This document shows, in pieces, positions 46,675 through 55,372 of a stretch of DNA of 64,000 nucleotides. Position 1 is the first letter of the stretch. Each line of letters begins with the position of its first letter. The position numbers and the translations under genes were made by a program. The DNA comes from Nostoc sp. B(2019). GTDB lineage: Bacteria; Cyanobacteriota; Cyanobacteriia; Cyanobacteriales; Nostocaceae. The notes under the pieces are model-generated. The model did no database searches. It saw only the letters and a list, made by a program, of their open reading frames with translations, and was not told the DNA's origin. The DNA is taken from contig NZ_WVID01000007.1 of assembly GCF_010091925.1 (NCBI RefSeq), positions 62,001 to 126,000 of the forward strand, in the 5' to 3' direction.

Positions 46675-47655
46675 ATGGCAACTATCGAGCGAAAACCGCT
46701 ACTGTTGGATTTTGAAAAGCCACTAGCAGAACTTGCAACCCGAATTGAGCAAATTCGGCAACTTGCAGAAGAAAATGGCGTCGATGTTTCTGGTCAAATT
46801 CGTCAACTTGAAGCACGCGCCATGCAACTGCGTGAGGAAATTTTCAGTAGTCTGTCACCATCCCAGCGATTACAAGTCGCTCGGCATCCTCGTCGTCCCA
46901 GTACTCTCGATTACATTCAAGCAATTAGTGATGAATGGATGGAATTGCATGGCGATCGCAGTGGTGGTGACGATCCGGCACTAATTGGCGGTGTGGCTCG
47001 TTTAGGGGGACAACCCGTAGTTATGTTGGGTCAACAAAAAGGGCGTGACACCAAAGACAATATTGCCCGAAACTTCGGTATGGCTTCCCCAGGAGGCTAT
47101 CGTAAGGCGCTGCGTTTGATGGCACATGCCAACAAGTTTGGTATGCCGATTTTGACCTTTATCGACACTCCAGGCGCTTTGCCGACAGTAGCAGCCGAAC
47201 AACAAGGCGCAGGAGAAGCGATCGCCTACAATTTACGAGAGATGTTTTGCCTGGATGTACCCATCATTTGTACAGTCATCGGTGAAGCCAGTTCTGGTGG
47301 CGCACTTGGTATTGGTGTAGGCGATCGCCTTTTAATGTTCGAACACGCTGTCTATACCGTGATTAGCCCTGAAGGCTGTGCTGCTATCTTGTGGAAAGAT
47401 GCTGCTAAGGCTCCCCAAGCAGCGGTAGCCTTAAAAATCATTTCTCCTGATCTGAAAAACTTAGGAATTATCGACGAAATACTACCTGAACCCATCGGCG
47501 GCGCTCATGCAGACCCCCTGAAAGCCGCTACTACTCTCAAGCAAGCACTGTTAGACAATTTAGATGAACTTAATCGCTTAACCGCTCCAGAACGCCGCCA
47601 ACTGCGTTATGAAAAATTCCGTAAAATTGGTATTTTTACTGAAGTTGCCCACTAG
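46675..47655 (+). CDS. accA: Acetyl-CoA carboxylase carboxyltransferase subunit alpha
   Basis: The 326-residue protein is Acc[22 protein letters not shown] at the N-terminus, [80 protein letters not shown] and the [10 protein letters not shown] end. With AccD it transfers the carboxyl group from biotin to acetyl-CoA to make malonyl-CoA. Its place next to aar/ado is widely conserved and couples fatty-acid supply to alkane synthesis. Length is normal. Confidence 0.96.
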   Translation: MATIERKPLLLDFEKPLAELATRIEQIRQLAEENGVDVSGQIRQLEARAMQLREEIFSSLSPSQRLQVARHPRRPSTLDYIQAISDEWMELHGDRSGGDDPALIGGVARLGGQPVVMLGQQKGRDTKDNIARNFGMASPGGYRKALRLMAHANKFGMPILTFIDTPGALPTVAAEQQGAGEAIAYNLREMFCLDVPIICTVIGEASSGGALGIGVGDRLLMFEHAVYTVISPEGCAAILWKDAAKAPQAAVALKIISPDLKNLGIIDEILPEPIGGAHADPLKAATTLKQALLDNLDELNRLTAPERRQLRYEKFRKIGIFTEVAH

Positions 47656-47670
47656 CACCTTTGGAGATGA

Positions 47671-47698
47671 TTGATTAGCTCAACAGCGGTGCTATAAT
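47671..47698 (+). promoter_or_regulatory. Predicted promoter of a small RNA
   Basis: TTGATT (47,671-47,676) and TATAAT (47,693-47,698) are separated by 16 bases, a good sigma-70-type match, 16 bp after the accA stop. No coding gene follows for 300 bp. Confidence 0.55.
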
Positions 47699-47704
47699 TG
47701 CCTA

Positions 47705-47790
47705 TGTGCTTAAAGATTTTTAACAATCTTCTCAGCCATAGGCATTTGCATGTTTGGCAAACCTACTCAATTTGATTGAGTAGTTTGTTT
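47705..47790 (+). ncRNA. Candidate small RNA downstream of accA
   Basis: The predicted transcript of about 85 bases starts just after the promoter and ends in the hairpin CTACTCAA-loop-TTGAGTAG. A second structure may form near the 5' end, GCCTATG (47,700) with CATAGGC (47,737), with AGATTTTTAACAATCT inside. The alternative is that the hairpin is simply the accA terminator and the promoter-like words are chance. Confidence 0.45.
47763..47787 (+). terminator. Hairpin terminator after accA / candidate small RNA
   Basis: An 8-bp perfect stem CTACTCAA/TTGAGTAG with a five-base loop is followed by a weak T-tract, TTTGTTTAG. Confidence 0.6.
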
Positions 47791-48014
47791 AGTAATCATG
47801 AAGTAATCAATGAGTGTACGGTATTCCCAGGCGATAATTTGTTGTCCTCACTGGGAAAAAGCCCAAATGACAATGTATTCACCCTGGTACTAAAGTACAG
47901 CAGGTGTCAAAAAACTTAACGGATTTTTAGCTCCTTTTAATCTATCCAAACATAGAGATGTGAATAATTAGGTGGGAATAAGCTTTCGGAACTGCCAAAA
48001 AATTGGGAGAAACC

Positions 48015-48734
48015 ATGAGTGTTGAGCGGAAACGACGTGCCCTAATTACTGGGGCAAGTAGTGGAATTGGGAAAGCAACGGCTTTGGCTTTTGCAAAGGC
48101 GGGAATAGATGTCGCCTTAGTCAGCCGTTCTTTGGATAAGTTGGAGGCAGTTGCAGAAGCAGCACAGCAAGCAGGGGTGGAAGCGAAAGCTTACGCTGTG
48201 GATTTAGCTTGTATCTCAGAAGTACAACAAAAGATTCAGGCGATCGCTCTTGATAGCAACGTAGACATTCTGGTAAATAACGCTGGCATAGCGTACACAG
48301 GCACATTGAGCGAAACCCCATTAGAAGATTGGCAACAAGTAATTAACTTGAATCTCACCAGTGTGTTTCAATGCATTGTGGGAATTTTGCCTTCAATGCG
48401 CGATCGGGGCGGCACAATTATCAACGTCGCCTCTATTGCCGCAAAACAACCTTTCCCCGGTTGGGGTGCATATAACGTCAGTAAAGCTGGACTAATAGCC
48501 CTTTCTCAAACCCTGGCACAAGAAGAACGGGGCTACGGCATTCGCGTTACTGCTATTTGTCCTGGTGCAGTCAACACTGAACTTTGGGACACCGAAACTG
48601 TTAATGCCAATTTTGACCGCTCAAAGATGTTAACCCCAGAAATTGTTGCTCAATCAATTCTCTACACAGTTCTGTTACCACAACAGGCAGTTGTTGATGA
48701 ATTAACCCTGATGCCTAGCGCTGGCGTCCTCTAA
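48015..48734 (+). CDS. Short-chain dehydrogenase/reductase in the alkane-lipid cluster
   Basis: The 239-residue protein is a classical [60 protein letters not shown] with the catalytic Ser, Tyr and Lys, and VTAICPGAVNTELWD. It is commonly found downstream of ado-aar-accA in cyanobacteria, but its substrate is not certain. I choose the ATG at 48,015 (MSVERKRR), which has GGGAG about six bases upstream; a TTG at 48,003 would place the ribosome site inside the gene. It is not FabG by its active-site context (FPGWGAYN). Confidence 0.87.
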   Translation: MSVERKRRALITGASSGIGKATALAFAKAGIDVALVSRSLDKLEAVAEAAQQAGVEAKAYAVDLACISEVQQKIQAIALDSNVDILVNNAGIAYTGTLSETPLEDWQQVINLNLTSVFQCIVGILPSMRDRGGTIINVASIAAKQPFPGWGAYNVSKAGLIALSQTLAQEERGYGIRVTAICPGAVNTELWDTETVNANFDRSKMLTPEIVAQSILYTVLLPQQAVVDELTLMPSAGVL

Positions 48735-48841
48735 AGAGTCATTTGTCCACCACTGTGCAAAGTTAAAACTCAAAAGTCCAGAGTAATTAATATTGACCTT
48801 TGACTCTTGACCAACCTTCAAACCATAACCAAGACTACATC

Positions 48842-49549
48842 ATGACTATCGCTAGTTCCAACGGTTCTAATCGCTCTCAATCACCTCTGATTCCCGATTT
48901 GGCAGAAGCTATCAATCCTAGACCCGATCGCAATACCCACAACGGACGACAAGCGGATGTGTTCCCGCCAAAAGAGGAACAGATGGAAGAAATGACAGAT
49001 GCCGTGCGGACACTAATATTAGGCGTCGGAGAAGACCCTGAACGCGAAGGACTCCTCAAAACACCCAAGCGGGTGGCCGAGGCAATGCGGTTTTTAACCA
49101 GTGGCTACAACCAATCCCTAGAAGAACTCGTTAACGATGCCATCTTTGATGAAGGACATAACGAGATGGTATTAGTGCGAGATATTAATTTCTTTAGTTT
49201 GTGCGAACACCACATGCTGCCATTTATGGGCAGAGCACACGTTGCTTATATCCCTAACCAAAAAGTTGTGGGACTGAGTAAGCTGGCTCGGATCGTCGAG
49301 ATGTATTCTCGCCGCTTGCAAGTACAGGAGAGGCTAACCCGGCAAATTGCCGAAGCAATTCAGACCATTTTGGAACCTCAAGGAGTTGCCGTTGTGATGG
49401 AAGCTACTCATATGTGCATGGTAATGCGAGGTGTCCAAAAACCTGGTTCTTGGACTGTTACCAGTGCAATGGTTGGTGTATTCCAAGAGGAACACAAAAC
49501 TCGTGAAGAATTCTTTAACTTGATTCGCCATCAAGCAGCATTCTTTTAG
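48842..49549 (+). CDS. folE: GTP cyclohydrolase I
   Basis: From the ATG at 48,842 ([13 protein letters not shown]) the protein is 235 residues with a variable N-terminus and the FolE catalytic region: [54 protein letters not shown] with the zinc Cys and His, [22 protein letters not shown] and [15 protein letters not shown] with the last zinc Cys. It opens the pathway to folate and pterins by converting GTP to dihydroneopterin triphosphate. It is the fifth gene of the ado-aar-accA-SDR-folE series, 107 bp after the SDR. Confidence 0.95.
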   Translation: MTIASSNGSNRSQSPLIPDLAEAINPRPDRNTHNGRQADVFPPKEEQMEEMTDAVRTLILGVGEDPEREGLLKTPKRVAEAMRFLTSGYNQSLEELVNDAIFDEGHNEMVLVRDINFFSLCEHHMLPFMGRAHVAYIPNQKVVGLSKLARIVEMYSRRLQVQERLTRQIAEAIQTILEPQGVAVVMEATHMCMVMRGVQKPGSWTVTSAMVGVFQEEHKTREEFFNLIRHQAAFF

Positions 49550-49640
49550 GGACTGGGGACTGGGGACTGGGGCATTGGGCATGGGGTATTAGTTGTTCTT
49601 TCTTCCCCTGCCTCCCCTGCTTTCCCTGCTTTGCCTCTAC
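49548..49640. repeat. Low-complexity GGGGACTGG / CCCCTGC runs after folE
   Basis: Three tandem copies of GGGACTG-type words are followed by pyrimidine-rich CCCCTGCCTC runs, in the spacer between the convergent folE and trpF. The two halves could pair partly as an imperfect hairpin. Confidence 0.6.
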
Positions 49641-50269
49641 TCCCTACTTCCTAATTTCTCAAACAACTTTGCTACTTTGTCTAAATCCTTATCTCCAGGT
49701 GTACGCTCCACACCACTAGATAAATCAATGCCGCTAGGATTAACCTGGCTCAAGGCTTCTACAATATTATCTGGTGTTAGTCCTCCAGCTAAAAACCAAG
49801 GGCAACTGGGGCTAAATTTCTCTAACATCGTCCAATCTAAGGTTTGACCTGTACCACCCAGTTGTTGGGGATGATAGGCATCAAGTAGCAAAGTATCTAT
49901 GTATTTACTGTAATTGACTGCTGTGTCAAGATGCTCAAGACTTCTAATTCTGAGCGCTTTAATAATTTCGACGTTGGCTAGAGATTGACGCAACTGGTAA
50001 CAAAATTCTGGTGATTCATCTCCGTGTAACTGCACACCAGTCAACCCAGAATCAACAACTGTCTGGCTGATTTCGGGGATGCTGGCGTTGGCAAAAACAC
50101 CAATTCTGTCAATATTTTCTGGTAGTTGTGCCACAGCTGCACAAATTTGCAATGTGGTAACGTAGCGAGGTGAGGTTGGTACACAAATAAATCCTAGTGC
50201 GGTTGCGCCAAGAGAGGCGATCGCTACAGACTGCTGTGGTTGAGTGATGCCACAAATCTTAACGCGCAT
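49637..50269 (-). CDS. trpF: Phosphoribosylanthranilate isomerase
   Basis: The 210-residue TIM barrel is Trp[27 protein letters not shown] with the catalytic Cys at the start, [13 protein letters not shown] in the middle, [20 protein letters not shown] with the catalytic Asp, [13 protein letters not shown] and [16 protein letters not shown]. It isomerises phosphoribosylanthranilate in tryptophan synthesis. It is a stand-alone gene, convergent with folE and divergent from psaK. All motifs are intact. Confidence 0.96.
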   Translation of the reverse strand: MRVKICGITQPQQSVAIASLGATALGFICVPTSPRYVTTLQICAAVAQLPENIDRIGVFANASIPEISQTVVDSGLTGVQLHGDESPEFCYQLRQSLANVEIIKALRIRSLEHLDTAVNYSKYIDTLLLDAYHPQQLGGTGQTLDWTMLEKFSPSCPWFLAGGLTPDNIVEALSQVNPSGIDLSSGVERTPGDKDLDKVAKLFEKLGSRE

Positions 50270-50394
50270 AGAAATTTGACATATTGAGAACTGAAAAAAA
50301 ATGTCGAATTTTTGCTAATTATTCTCGCTTGTTTCCTGAGTAACTTTATAATTTTGTAGGTTTACATTTATTTTTTCATTCAGGAGACAAAAGC

Positions 50395-50649
50395 TTGACT
50401 TCATCTATCTTACTAGCAACCGCTGCAACTGTTCCTCCAACACCAGCGTGGAATCCCACCGTGGGGATTATCATCAGTATCAGTTGCTTAGTAGTTCTTT
50501 TGCTAAGTACTAGAATTGAGAAACCCCTAGTTGGGCCTAAGTTCCCAATTCTGCCTGTTAGTGTTCCAACATTCGTTGCGGCGATGGCTTTCGGTCATGT
50601 TATCGGCGTTGGCATTGTTTTAGGACTCACTAATATCGGTCGTCTATAG
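50395..50649 (+). CDS. psaK: Photosystem I reaction centre subunit PsaK
   Basis: The 84-residue protein has two membrane helices, [20 protein letters not shown] and [22 protein letters not shown], with a short stromal loop ([14 protein letters not shown]), as in PsaK. The N-terminus [18 protein letters not shown] is the usual short lead. It sits at the edge of photosystem I, near PsaA. The start is a TTG preceded by AGGAG at 50,382; no other in-frame start gives the family N-terminus. Confidence 0.93.
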   Translation: MTSSILLATAATVPPTPAWNPTVGIIISISCLVVLLLSTRIEKPLVGPKFPILPVSVPTFVAAMAFGHVIGVGIVLGLTNIGRL

Positions 50650-51164
50650 TTTTGAGACGACAGAGACGTTACTTATAACGTTTCAATAAATACAAAACTC
50701 TCAAAAATGATTCTGGTTCTTTCTCCAGCAAGATAACTCGTGAGTATTAGCCAAGTCAGCTTTTGTGTGGTTGTTCTAACTGAGGAGGGAAGTATTAACC
50801 TTCCTTTTGCGGGAAGATTTAACTACATTCATCAGCAAAAAGTGTACTTGTCTTCAAAGATGGGATCAATCCACTCTCTAGACTCAATCAGTTTATTCAT
50901 GCGGGAGAAAGAACCATCATGTCATTGATATTCTTACTTAAGATGTCCCTCTCCCCCTACTCCCTCATCTTCTGCTGCTTCAAATTGCTCACATTGTCCA
51001 CAAGCATTAAGTTTTGATTACTCGTAGCAATTGTCTATTCTAGAAGTTAGAGCATCTTGCACCTTGGCACTGCTGAAATTAATTGCCGTGTAATTTATGT
51101 ATAAAATTATACTAAGCATCCAGTTATAAAAATTGCTGGTGATATTTAGTTTTAGGACAATGTA
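50650..51164. other. Spacer between psaK and the site-2 protease gene
   Basis: About 515 bp. A 62-codon open frame (50,740-50,928) has no family or sequence features. Pyrimidine-rich words occur near 50,945-50,970. The AT-rich end (51,040-51,150) is likely the promoter region of the protease gene. No RNA is recognised. Confidence 0.45.
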
Positions 51165-52361
51165 ATGCAAACAAATTGGAAAATTGGGTCTTTATTTGGA
51201 ATTCCTCTATTTTTAGACCCGTTGTGGTTTGTGATTTTAGGGCTAGCGACCCTTAATTTTGGGGTAGCTTACCAGGAATGGGGGACTGTGATTGCTTGGA
51301 GCGCTGGTATAGTGATGGCGCTGCTGCTATTTGGTTCGGTGTTGTTACATGAGTTAGGTCATAGCTTGGTAGCACGATCGCAAGGCATTAAGGTTAACTC
51401 GATTACCCTGTTTCTGTTTGGCGGAATTGCTGCTATTGAAGAAGAATCCAAAACTCCAGGAAAAGCTTTTCAAGTAGCGATCGCTGGGCCGTTGGTGAGT
51501 ATTGTGCTGTTTTTCCTGCTGCGTCTCGGAGCTACTGTTATCCCGGATACTAGCCCCGTTAGTGTAATGGTCGGAGATTTAGCAAGAATTAACTTGGTTG
51601 TAGCACTGTTTAACATGATTCCTGGCTTACCTTTAGATGGGGGACAAGTGTTAAAAGCAGCACTATGGCAAGCAACAGGTAATCGTTATCAAGCTGTACA
51701 CTGGGCTGCGAGAGCGGGGCAAATTTTAGGTTACAGTGCGATCGCCTTGGGATTTGCGATCGATTTCTTGACTAGAGAATTGGCGATTGGTTTGTGGATT
51801 GCTCTTTTGGGTTGGTTTGGTATCCGTAATGCCAACAGCTATGACCGCGTGACTACACTGCAAGAAACTTTACTCAAGCTGCTAGCCACAGATGCTATGA
51901 CCCGTGATTTTCGCGTCGTCGATGCTGACCAAACGTTGCGTTCCTTTGCCGATTCATACTTATTAGAAACCGTCCCTTCCCAGATTTATTTTGCTGCTTC
52001 TGATGGACGTTACCGAGGTATGGTTTCCATTAACGATTTACGTCTAATCCAAAGAAGTCAATGGGAAACCCAAACCCTACACAGCATCGTACATCCCTTG
52101 ACAGAAATACCCACGGTTACTGAGTCAACTTCCCTGGCTGATGTGATTAACAAGTTAGAAAATGAGCAGTTACCTCGGATTACTGTACTTTCCCCCGCTG
52201 GTGCTGTCGCTGGTGTAATTGACCGGGGAGATGTTGTACGGGTGTTGGCACAAAAGTTAAATTTGCGAATAACGGATGCCGAAATTAAACAAATCAAAGA
52301 GCAAGGTAGTTATCCAGAAGGTTTGCAGCTGGGGGTAATAGCAAAGTCAACTTCAGATTAA
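51165..52361 (+). CDS. Site-2 protease family metalloprotease with two CBS domains
   Basis: The 398-residue membrane protein has the zinc site HELGH in VLLHELGHSLVARSQG (about residue 63-67) and the second ligand region MIPGLPLDGGQVL, typical of M50 intramembrane proteases. Helices are visible around both. The C-terminal part holds two CBS modules (DAMTRDFRVVDADQTLRSFADSYLLE; EIPTVTESTSLADVINKLENEQLPRITVL), which may sense adenine nucleotides. Function in cyanobacteria is unproven; it may cleave membrane-bound anti-sigma or signalling proteins. Terminator at 52,455 follows. Confidence 0.9.
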   Translation: MQTNWKIGSLFGIPLFLDPLWFVILGLATLNFGVAYQEWGTVIAWSAGIVMALLLFGSVLLHELGHSLVARSQGIKVNSITLFLFGGIAAIEEESKTPGKAFQVAIAGPLVSIVLFFLLRLGATVIPDTSPVSVMVGDLARINLVVALFNMIPGLPLDGGQVLKAALWQATGNRYQAVHWAARAGQILGYSAIALGFAIDFLTRELAIGLWIALLGWFGIRNANSYDRVTTLQETLLKLLATDAMTRDFRVVDADQTLRSFADSYLLETVPSQIYFAASDGRYRGMVSINDLRLIQRSQWETQTLHSIVHPLTEIPTVTESTSLADVINKLENEQLPRITVLSPAGAVAGVIDRGDVVRVLAQKLNLRITDAEIKQIKEQGSYPEGLQLGVIAKSTSD

Positions 52362-52454
52362 ACATCATACGGTCGTCATGTTTTTGCAATAGATTCGTCA
52401 AAATTGTGTGTGATATTTGGTTTGTTTGGTTACAAAATGCTTTTTTTGGTTTAA

Positions 52455-52477
52455 AGGTAGGCAGTCCTACCTTTTTT
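52455..52477 (+). terminator. Intrinsic terminator of the site-2 protease gene
   Basis: AGGTAGG-CAGT-CCTACCT is a perfect 7-bp stem with a four-base loop, followed by TTTTTT. It begins 93 bp after the stop codon. Confidence 0.85.
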
Positions 52478-52576
52478 ATTTATCAAATTATTGTGGCAAT
52501 AGTTGAAGAAAGTCGAAGTACTGTTTACTTAGATTTTGCACTCCTACCAACAACCGCCCAGGAATAATGCAAGCAC

Positions 52577-52603
52577 AAAAAACCTCGGCTGTTAAGTCGA
52601 GGT
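52577..52603 (-). terminator. Second minus-strand terminator, end of a candidate small RNA
   Basis: On the minus strand, ACCTCG and CGAGGT form a stem around a ten-base loop followed by TTTTTT. It lies about 240 bp beyond the terminator of the DUF3891 gene, so another transcript should end here. Confidence 0.75.
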
Positions 52604-52699
52604 CGATGGGAGAAGTCCAAATGTCGATGAAATATAGCGATACCAAAATCAGCTTTTTTTGTTTAGCAGTAATTTAATTTTTAGTTTTATTAATTTATG
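52577..52699 (-). ncRNA. Candidate small RNA of about 120 nt
   Basis: On the minus strand, TTGACT (52,729-52,734) and TAATAT (52,706-52,711) are 17 bases apart, and a good rho-independent terminator closes the region at 52,577-52,603. No coding frame lies between. The predicted RNA runs from near 52,699 to 52,577; the first half is A+U-rich, the second holds CUUCUCCCAUCG and the terminator stem. No known RNA family is recognised. Confidence 0.5.
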
Positions 52700-52705
52700 T
52701 AAATA

Positions 52706-52734
52706 ATATTAACTTGACTGTTACATATAGTCAA
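52706..52734 (-). promoter_or_regulatory. Predicted promoter of the 52.6-kb small RNA
   Basis: Minus-strand TTGACT, 17 bases, TAATAT: a near-consensus sigma-70-type promoter directed toward the terminator at 52,577-52,603. Confidence 0.5.
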
Positions 52735-52838
52735 CTAGACTTGACAAAAAAAAGTTGATAGCTGTCATAAGAGTTACTTATCTGGAATAAAGAATTGGGC
52801 GATCGCCGATTGAAAGATTTCTAGAAGAATTCCAACAG

Positions 52839-52858
52839 AAAAAGCCCTCAAATGAGGG
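52839..52858 (-). terminator. Intrinsic terminator of the DUF3891 gene
   Basis: On the minus strand, CCCTC-loop-GAGGG is followed by GCTTTTT, 45 bp after the stop codon of the DUF3891 gene. Confidence 0.8.
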
Positions 52859-52902
52859 TATCAATTGCGGAGTGTGTTGGCTACAGCTTAATTTAGATAT
52901 AC

Positions 52903-53721
52903 CTAACCTTTAACAAATGTCCACTCCATCACCTTGATAGGAGCTTCCTGAAGTGCTTGACTCAGTTCGGCGTTGCTTTCAAATTTCACCTGGGAGAGGT
53001 CGCAGGCTTCGATATTGACTGTAAATCGGTCATCTTGAAAGGGCCAGGGTTTGACGCTCACCAATTGATCACTGCTTTGCATGATGTCATAGCGCTTACC
53101 GTCAGGCCCCTTGCTAATTTCTAAAAACCGCTCATCAGCAGGTAGCTCCTGCTGACAGAGGATGAGAGAAAGGCGATCGCACCACTGCATAAACGCATAG
53201 GCTGCATCTACTTCCTCCTTTTCAATATCCAGTTCTTTGCGCCAACGTTGCTGGTTTTGCAGTTGCTCATCTAAAAATTTGTCTATTTCTGAAGACTGAC
53301 CCCGCTGTGACTCATTTAAACGGCTGATATGCATAGAAATTAACAAAGCTACCCATCGTCCTCGGTAACGTGCATTGTTTGCCATATTAGACAACTTCTC
53401 GATATCAATATCTGAATTGAGAGTGAAGTCCATTGGCGTACCCGCTTCAGTCAGGTTATCTTCCTCCCACTCTTTCTCTATATCATCATGATGGGAAATT
53501 GCAGCGATCGTTTCATATAACCGTGCTGGAGCATCTTTGCGTCGCCACTGTCCTGCTATTTGAGCTGCTAGCAAAGCGTGAGCACGATGATAAATGATTT
53601 CCCAACCATTTTGTGTAGCGCTGACAATCACAAACCAATCTCCAGATTCTAAGTTTTGATTTTGATATTTCTTGAATTCATATATGAATTCAGTAACATC
53701 GGGGTCGGCTTTTGCAAACAC
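52903..53721 (-). CDS. DUF3891 family protein
   Basis: The 272-residue cytoplasmic protein matches DUF3891: a conserved ALLAAQIAGQWRRKDAPARLYETIAAISHHDDIEKEWEED block with His-His-Asp residues reminiscent of HD-type metal sites, then GTPMDFTLNSDID, and LLISMHISRL. The remainder (YAFMQWCDRLSLILCQQELP) is helical. The N-terminus FAKADPDVTEFIYEF comes before the core. Enzymatic role is unknown; the HHD pattern suggests a metal-dependent hydrolase but this is inference. It has its own terminator at 52,839-52,858. Confidence 0.75.
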   Translation of the reverse strand: MFAKADPDVTEFIYEFKKYQNQNLESGDWFVIVSATQNGWEIIYHRAHALLAAQIAGQWRRKDAPARLYETIAAISHHDDIEKEWEEDNLTEAGTPMDFTLNSDIDIEKLSNMANNARYRGRWVALLISMHISRLNESQRGQSSEIDKFLDEQLQNQQRWRKELDIEKEEVDAAYAFMQWCDRLSLILCQQELPADERFLEISKGPDGKRYDIMQSSDQLVSVKPWPFQDDRFTVNIEACDLSQVKFESNAELSQALQEAPIKVMEWTFVKG

Positions 53722-53900
53722 CTTTAAATTGAAAAACTATAATTGAGAAAACAAAGGTGAGCCAGACAATAAAATTTTGGCTGAAAAGGTACTACTTATC
53801 ATTTACCTTTGCTAATTAACAATAAATACTGTCTATTTAAGCATAATTATAGGATGGACAAAGTAAAACTTTAATAGAGTAAACAAACCACTAACGATTT

Positions 53901-53935
53901 CAAAATTATGGTGGGCTATGCCCACCATAATTTTG
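53901..53935. repeat. Perfect palindrome, 16-bp arms and three-base loop
   Basis: CAAAATTATGGTGGGC and GCCCACCATAATTTTG are exact reverse complements around TAT. It lies between the DUF3891 gene and Mn catalase, about 75 bp beyond the catalase stop. It shares the GGTGGGC...GCCCACC core with the palindrome at 23,593-23,622. It may also act as the catalase terminator. Confidence 0.85.
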
Positions 53936-54010
53936 TGAGTTTCAACTAAGAATGTGCTAAAGGTATCTCTACCTCAAATCAATGCTACATTCTTACTTCA
54001 ACCTATTGAA

Positions 54011-54709
54011 TTAAGAGCTACTTTCTGATGGATTAGCAATGTATTTGAATGTTGGCTCAGAATTCCAAGGGCCACGCTCATCCTTACCATTTCCATTTCC
54101 ATAGGAAGATAGATTGTAGTACAGATCAACAGTTTCGTCAGGTTTAACATTACCAAAGAATGGATCTGTCAACTTACCCAGTGAATCTAGAGCTTTCATA
54201 AACATCTGGGTATGAGAAATTTCTCGTGTTAAGAGGTGAACTAACGCCTCTTTGGTTTCTTGATCAGTAGACAGCTTAATCAATTCTTCGTAAGTTTGAC
54301 GAGCACCAGCTTCAGCAGCAATATTAGCTCTCAAATCACGCACGACATCTCCACCTTCGTTTAAGTAATTTGCAGTCCAAGCATTACCTTGACTGTCTAG
54401 AAAGTGAGGGCCTATACCTCTGATTGCGAAAAGAGTGCTTTTGTAAGCTTCTGTTTGATCAGTATTCTTGGTATGAGCCTCGATGAGTTTGCCAACCATT
54501 TCTAGGTGTCCAAATTCTTCGATAGCTATATCTTGAAGCATATCCTTGATGCCAGCATTTTCGACATGAAAGGATTGTACCCAATATTGTAGAGCAGCAC
54601 TAAGCTCTCCAGTAGCTCCGCCAAACTGCTCTAAAAGCAGCTGAGCAAAACGAGGATTTGGTTCCCCAATTTTGACTGCATGAATAGGCTCTTTTTTATG
54701 AAAAAACAT
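54011..54709 (-). CDS. Manganese catalase
   Basis: The 232-residue protein is a ferritin-like di-manganese catalase. Visible family segments: NPRFAQLLLEQFGGATGELSAALQYW with the first Glu ligand, DIAIEEFGHLEMVGKLI (Glu-x-x-His pair), AEAGARQTYEELIK and LTREISHTQMFMKALDSLG (second Glu-x-x-His pair). It breaks down hydrogen peroxide without heme. Length is typical for the short cyanobacterial form. Start: ATG at 54,709 (MFFHKKEPIHAVK). It lies near other stress-type genes (DUF3891, GlsB-like), with no evidence for a common operon. Confidence 0.9.
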   Translation of the reverse strand: MFFHKKEPIHAVKIGEPNPRFAQLLLEQFGGATGELSAALQYWVQSFHVENAGIKDMLQDIAIEEFGHLEMVGKLIEAHTKNTDQTEAYKSTLFAIRGIGPHFLDSQGNAWTANYLNEGGDVVRDLRANIAAEAGARQTYEELIKLSTDQETKEALVHLLTREISHTQMFMKALDSLGKLTDPFFGNVKPDETVDLYYNLSSYGNGNGKDERGPWNSEPTFKYIANPSESSS

Positions 54710-54884
54710 GCTCTTCCTTTTCCAGAAATAATGATGTGACAGAATGGATCGGCTAAGTTATTATCTTTTAGTATTTTTCCAGTCTCGTCTACCTAATTAC
54801 AGATTCTAGATTTTTTAAGACTGGTGAACTAAAAGATTTAATCAAACGCCCTTCAGTTAATAATTAGCAGCTGGTAATCAGTAT

Positions 54885-55163
54885 TTAGGCATTACTGCTT
54901 CTTCTCAGTAATCCCCAGATGTATATAGCAATAATTGCACCAAGTACAGCAACTAAAATACCAGTAATACTTAAACCAGAACCAGCTGCCGTCAATTGTA
55001 GGGTTCCTGTTTGTAGTAGTGTTAACAGACTTCCGCCAATAAAAGCACCAACAATACCCAAAATCATTGTGGATAACATTCCACCACCTTGATAACCAGG
55101 ATAAACAGCTTTGGCGATCGCACCAGCCAAAAGTCCTAATACTACCCAAACAATGATGTTCAT
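54885..55163 (-). CDS. GlsB/YeaQ/YmgE family small membrane protein
   Basis: From the ATG at 55,163 (MNIIVWVVLGLLAGAIAK) the protein is 92 residues with three hydrophobic helices and the Gly-rich pattern of the family: GLLAGAIAKAVYPGYQGGG, MILGIVGAFIGGSLL and GILVAVLGAIIAIYIWGLLRR. It belongs to the transglycosylase-associated (DUF) membrane family often induced by stress; molecular function is unknown. A longer frame starting at 55,253 has no support. It lies between Mn catalase and hemN on the same strand. Confidence 0.88.
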   Translation of the reverse strand: MNIIVWVVLGLLAGAIAKAVYPGYQGGGMLSTMILGIVGAFIGGSLLTLLQTGTLQLTAAGSGLSITGILVAVLGAIIAIYIWGLLRRSSNA

Positions 55164-55283
55164 GATTTCCTCGAAAATCTGCTCACCCTGTATATAAGTT
55201 ATCAATCCTACTTCACAATAGTTTCTACCAGATGAGATAAATTCCAAATCCAAAAGTTATAGAAAAGAGTTCATCTCAATGCA

Positions 55284-55314
55284 GAATCCCGGCTTCTCAA
55301 AGAAGCCGGGATTC
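55284..55314. terminator. Strong hairpin between hemN and the GlsB-like gene
   Basis: GAATCCCGGCTTCT and AGAAGCCGGGATTC form a perfect 14-bp stem with loop CAA. No T-run follows in the hemN direction; TTGTTTGTG follows on the plus strand. Identical GCTTCT...AGAAGC hairpins are common repeats in cyanobacteria, so it may be a repeat used as a 3' end. Confidence 0.6.
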
Positions 55315-55372
55315 TTGTTTGTGTATATCCCTCTTTAGAAAGAATTAGATTATCTAACTTATTGGAATAGTA

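Larger units (their letters stand above)
47656..48014. other. accA-SDR spacer containing a candidate small RNA
   Basis: About 360 bp without a coding frame. The first part contains a promoter-like pair and a strong hairpin terminator (see the ncRNA entry). The rest (47,800-48,002) includes the upstream region of the SDR gene and no further recognised element. Confidence 0.5.

Noticed and set aside
50740-50928. 62-codon frame after psaK
   Set aside because: Starts with a GTG, no recognisable features, and no support from position.
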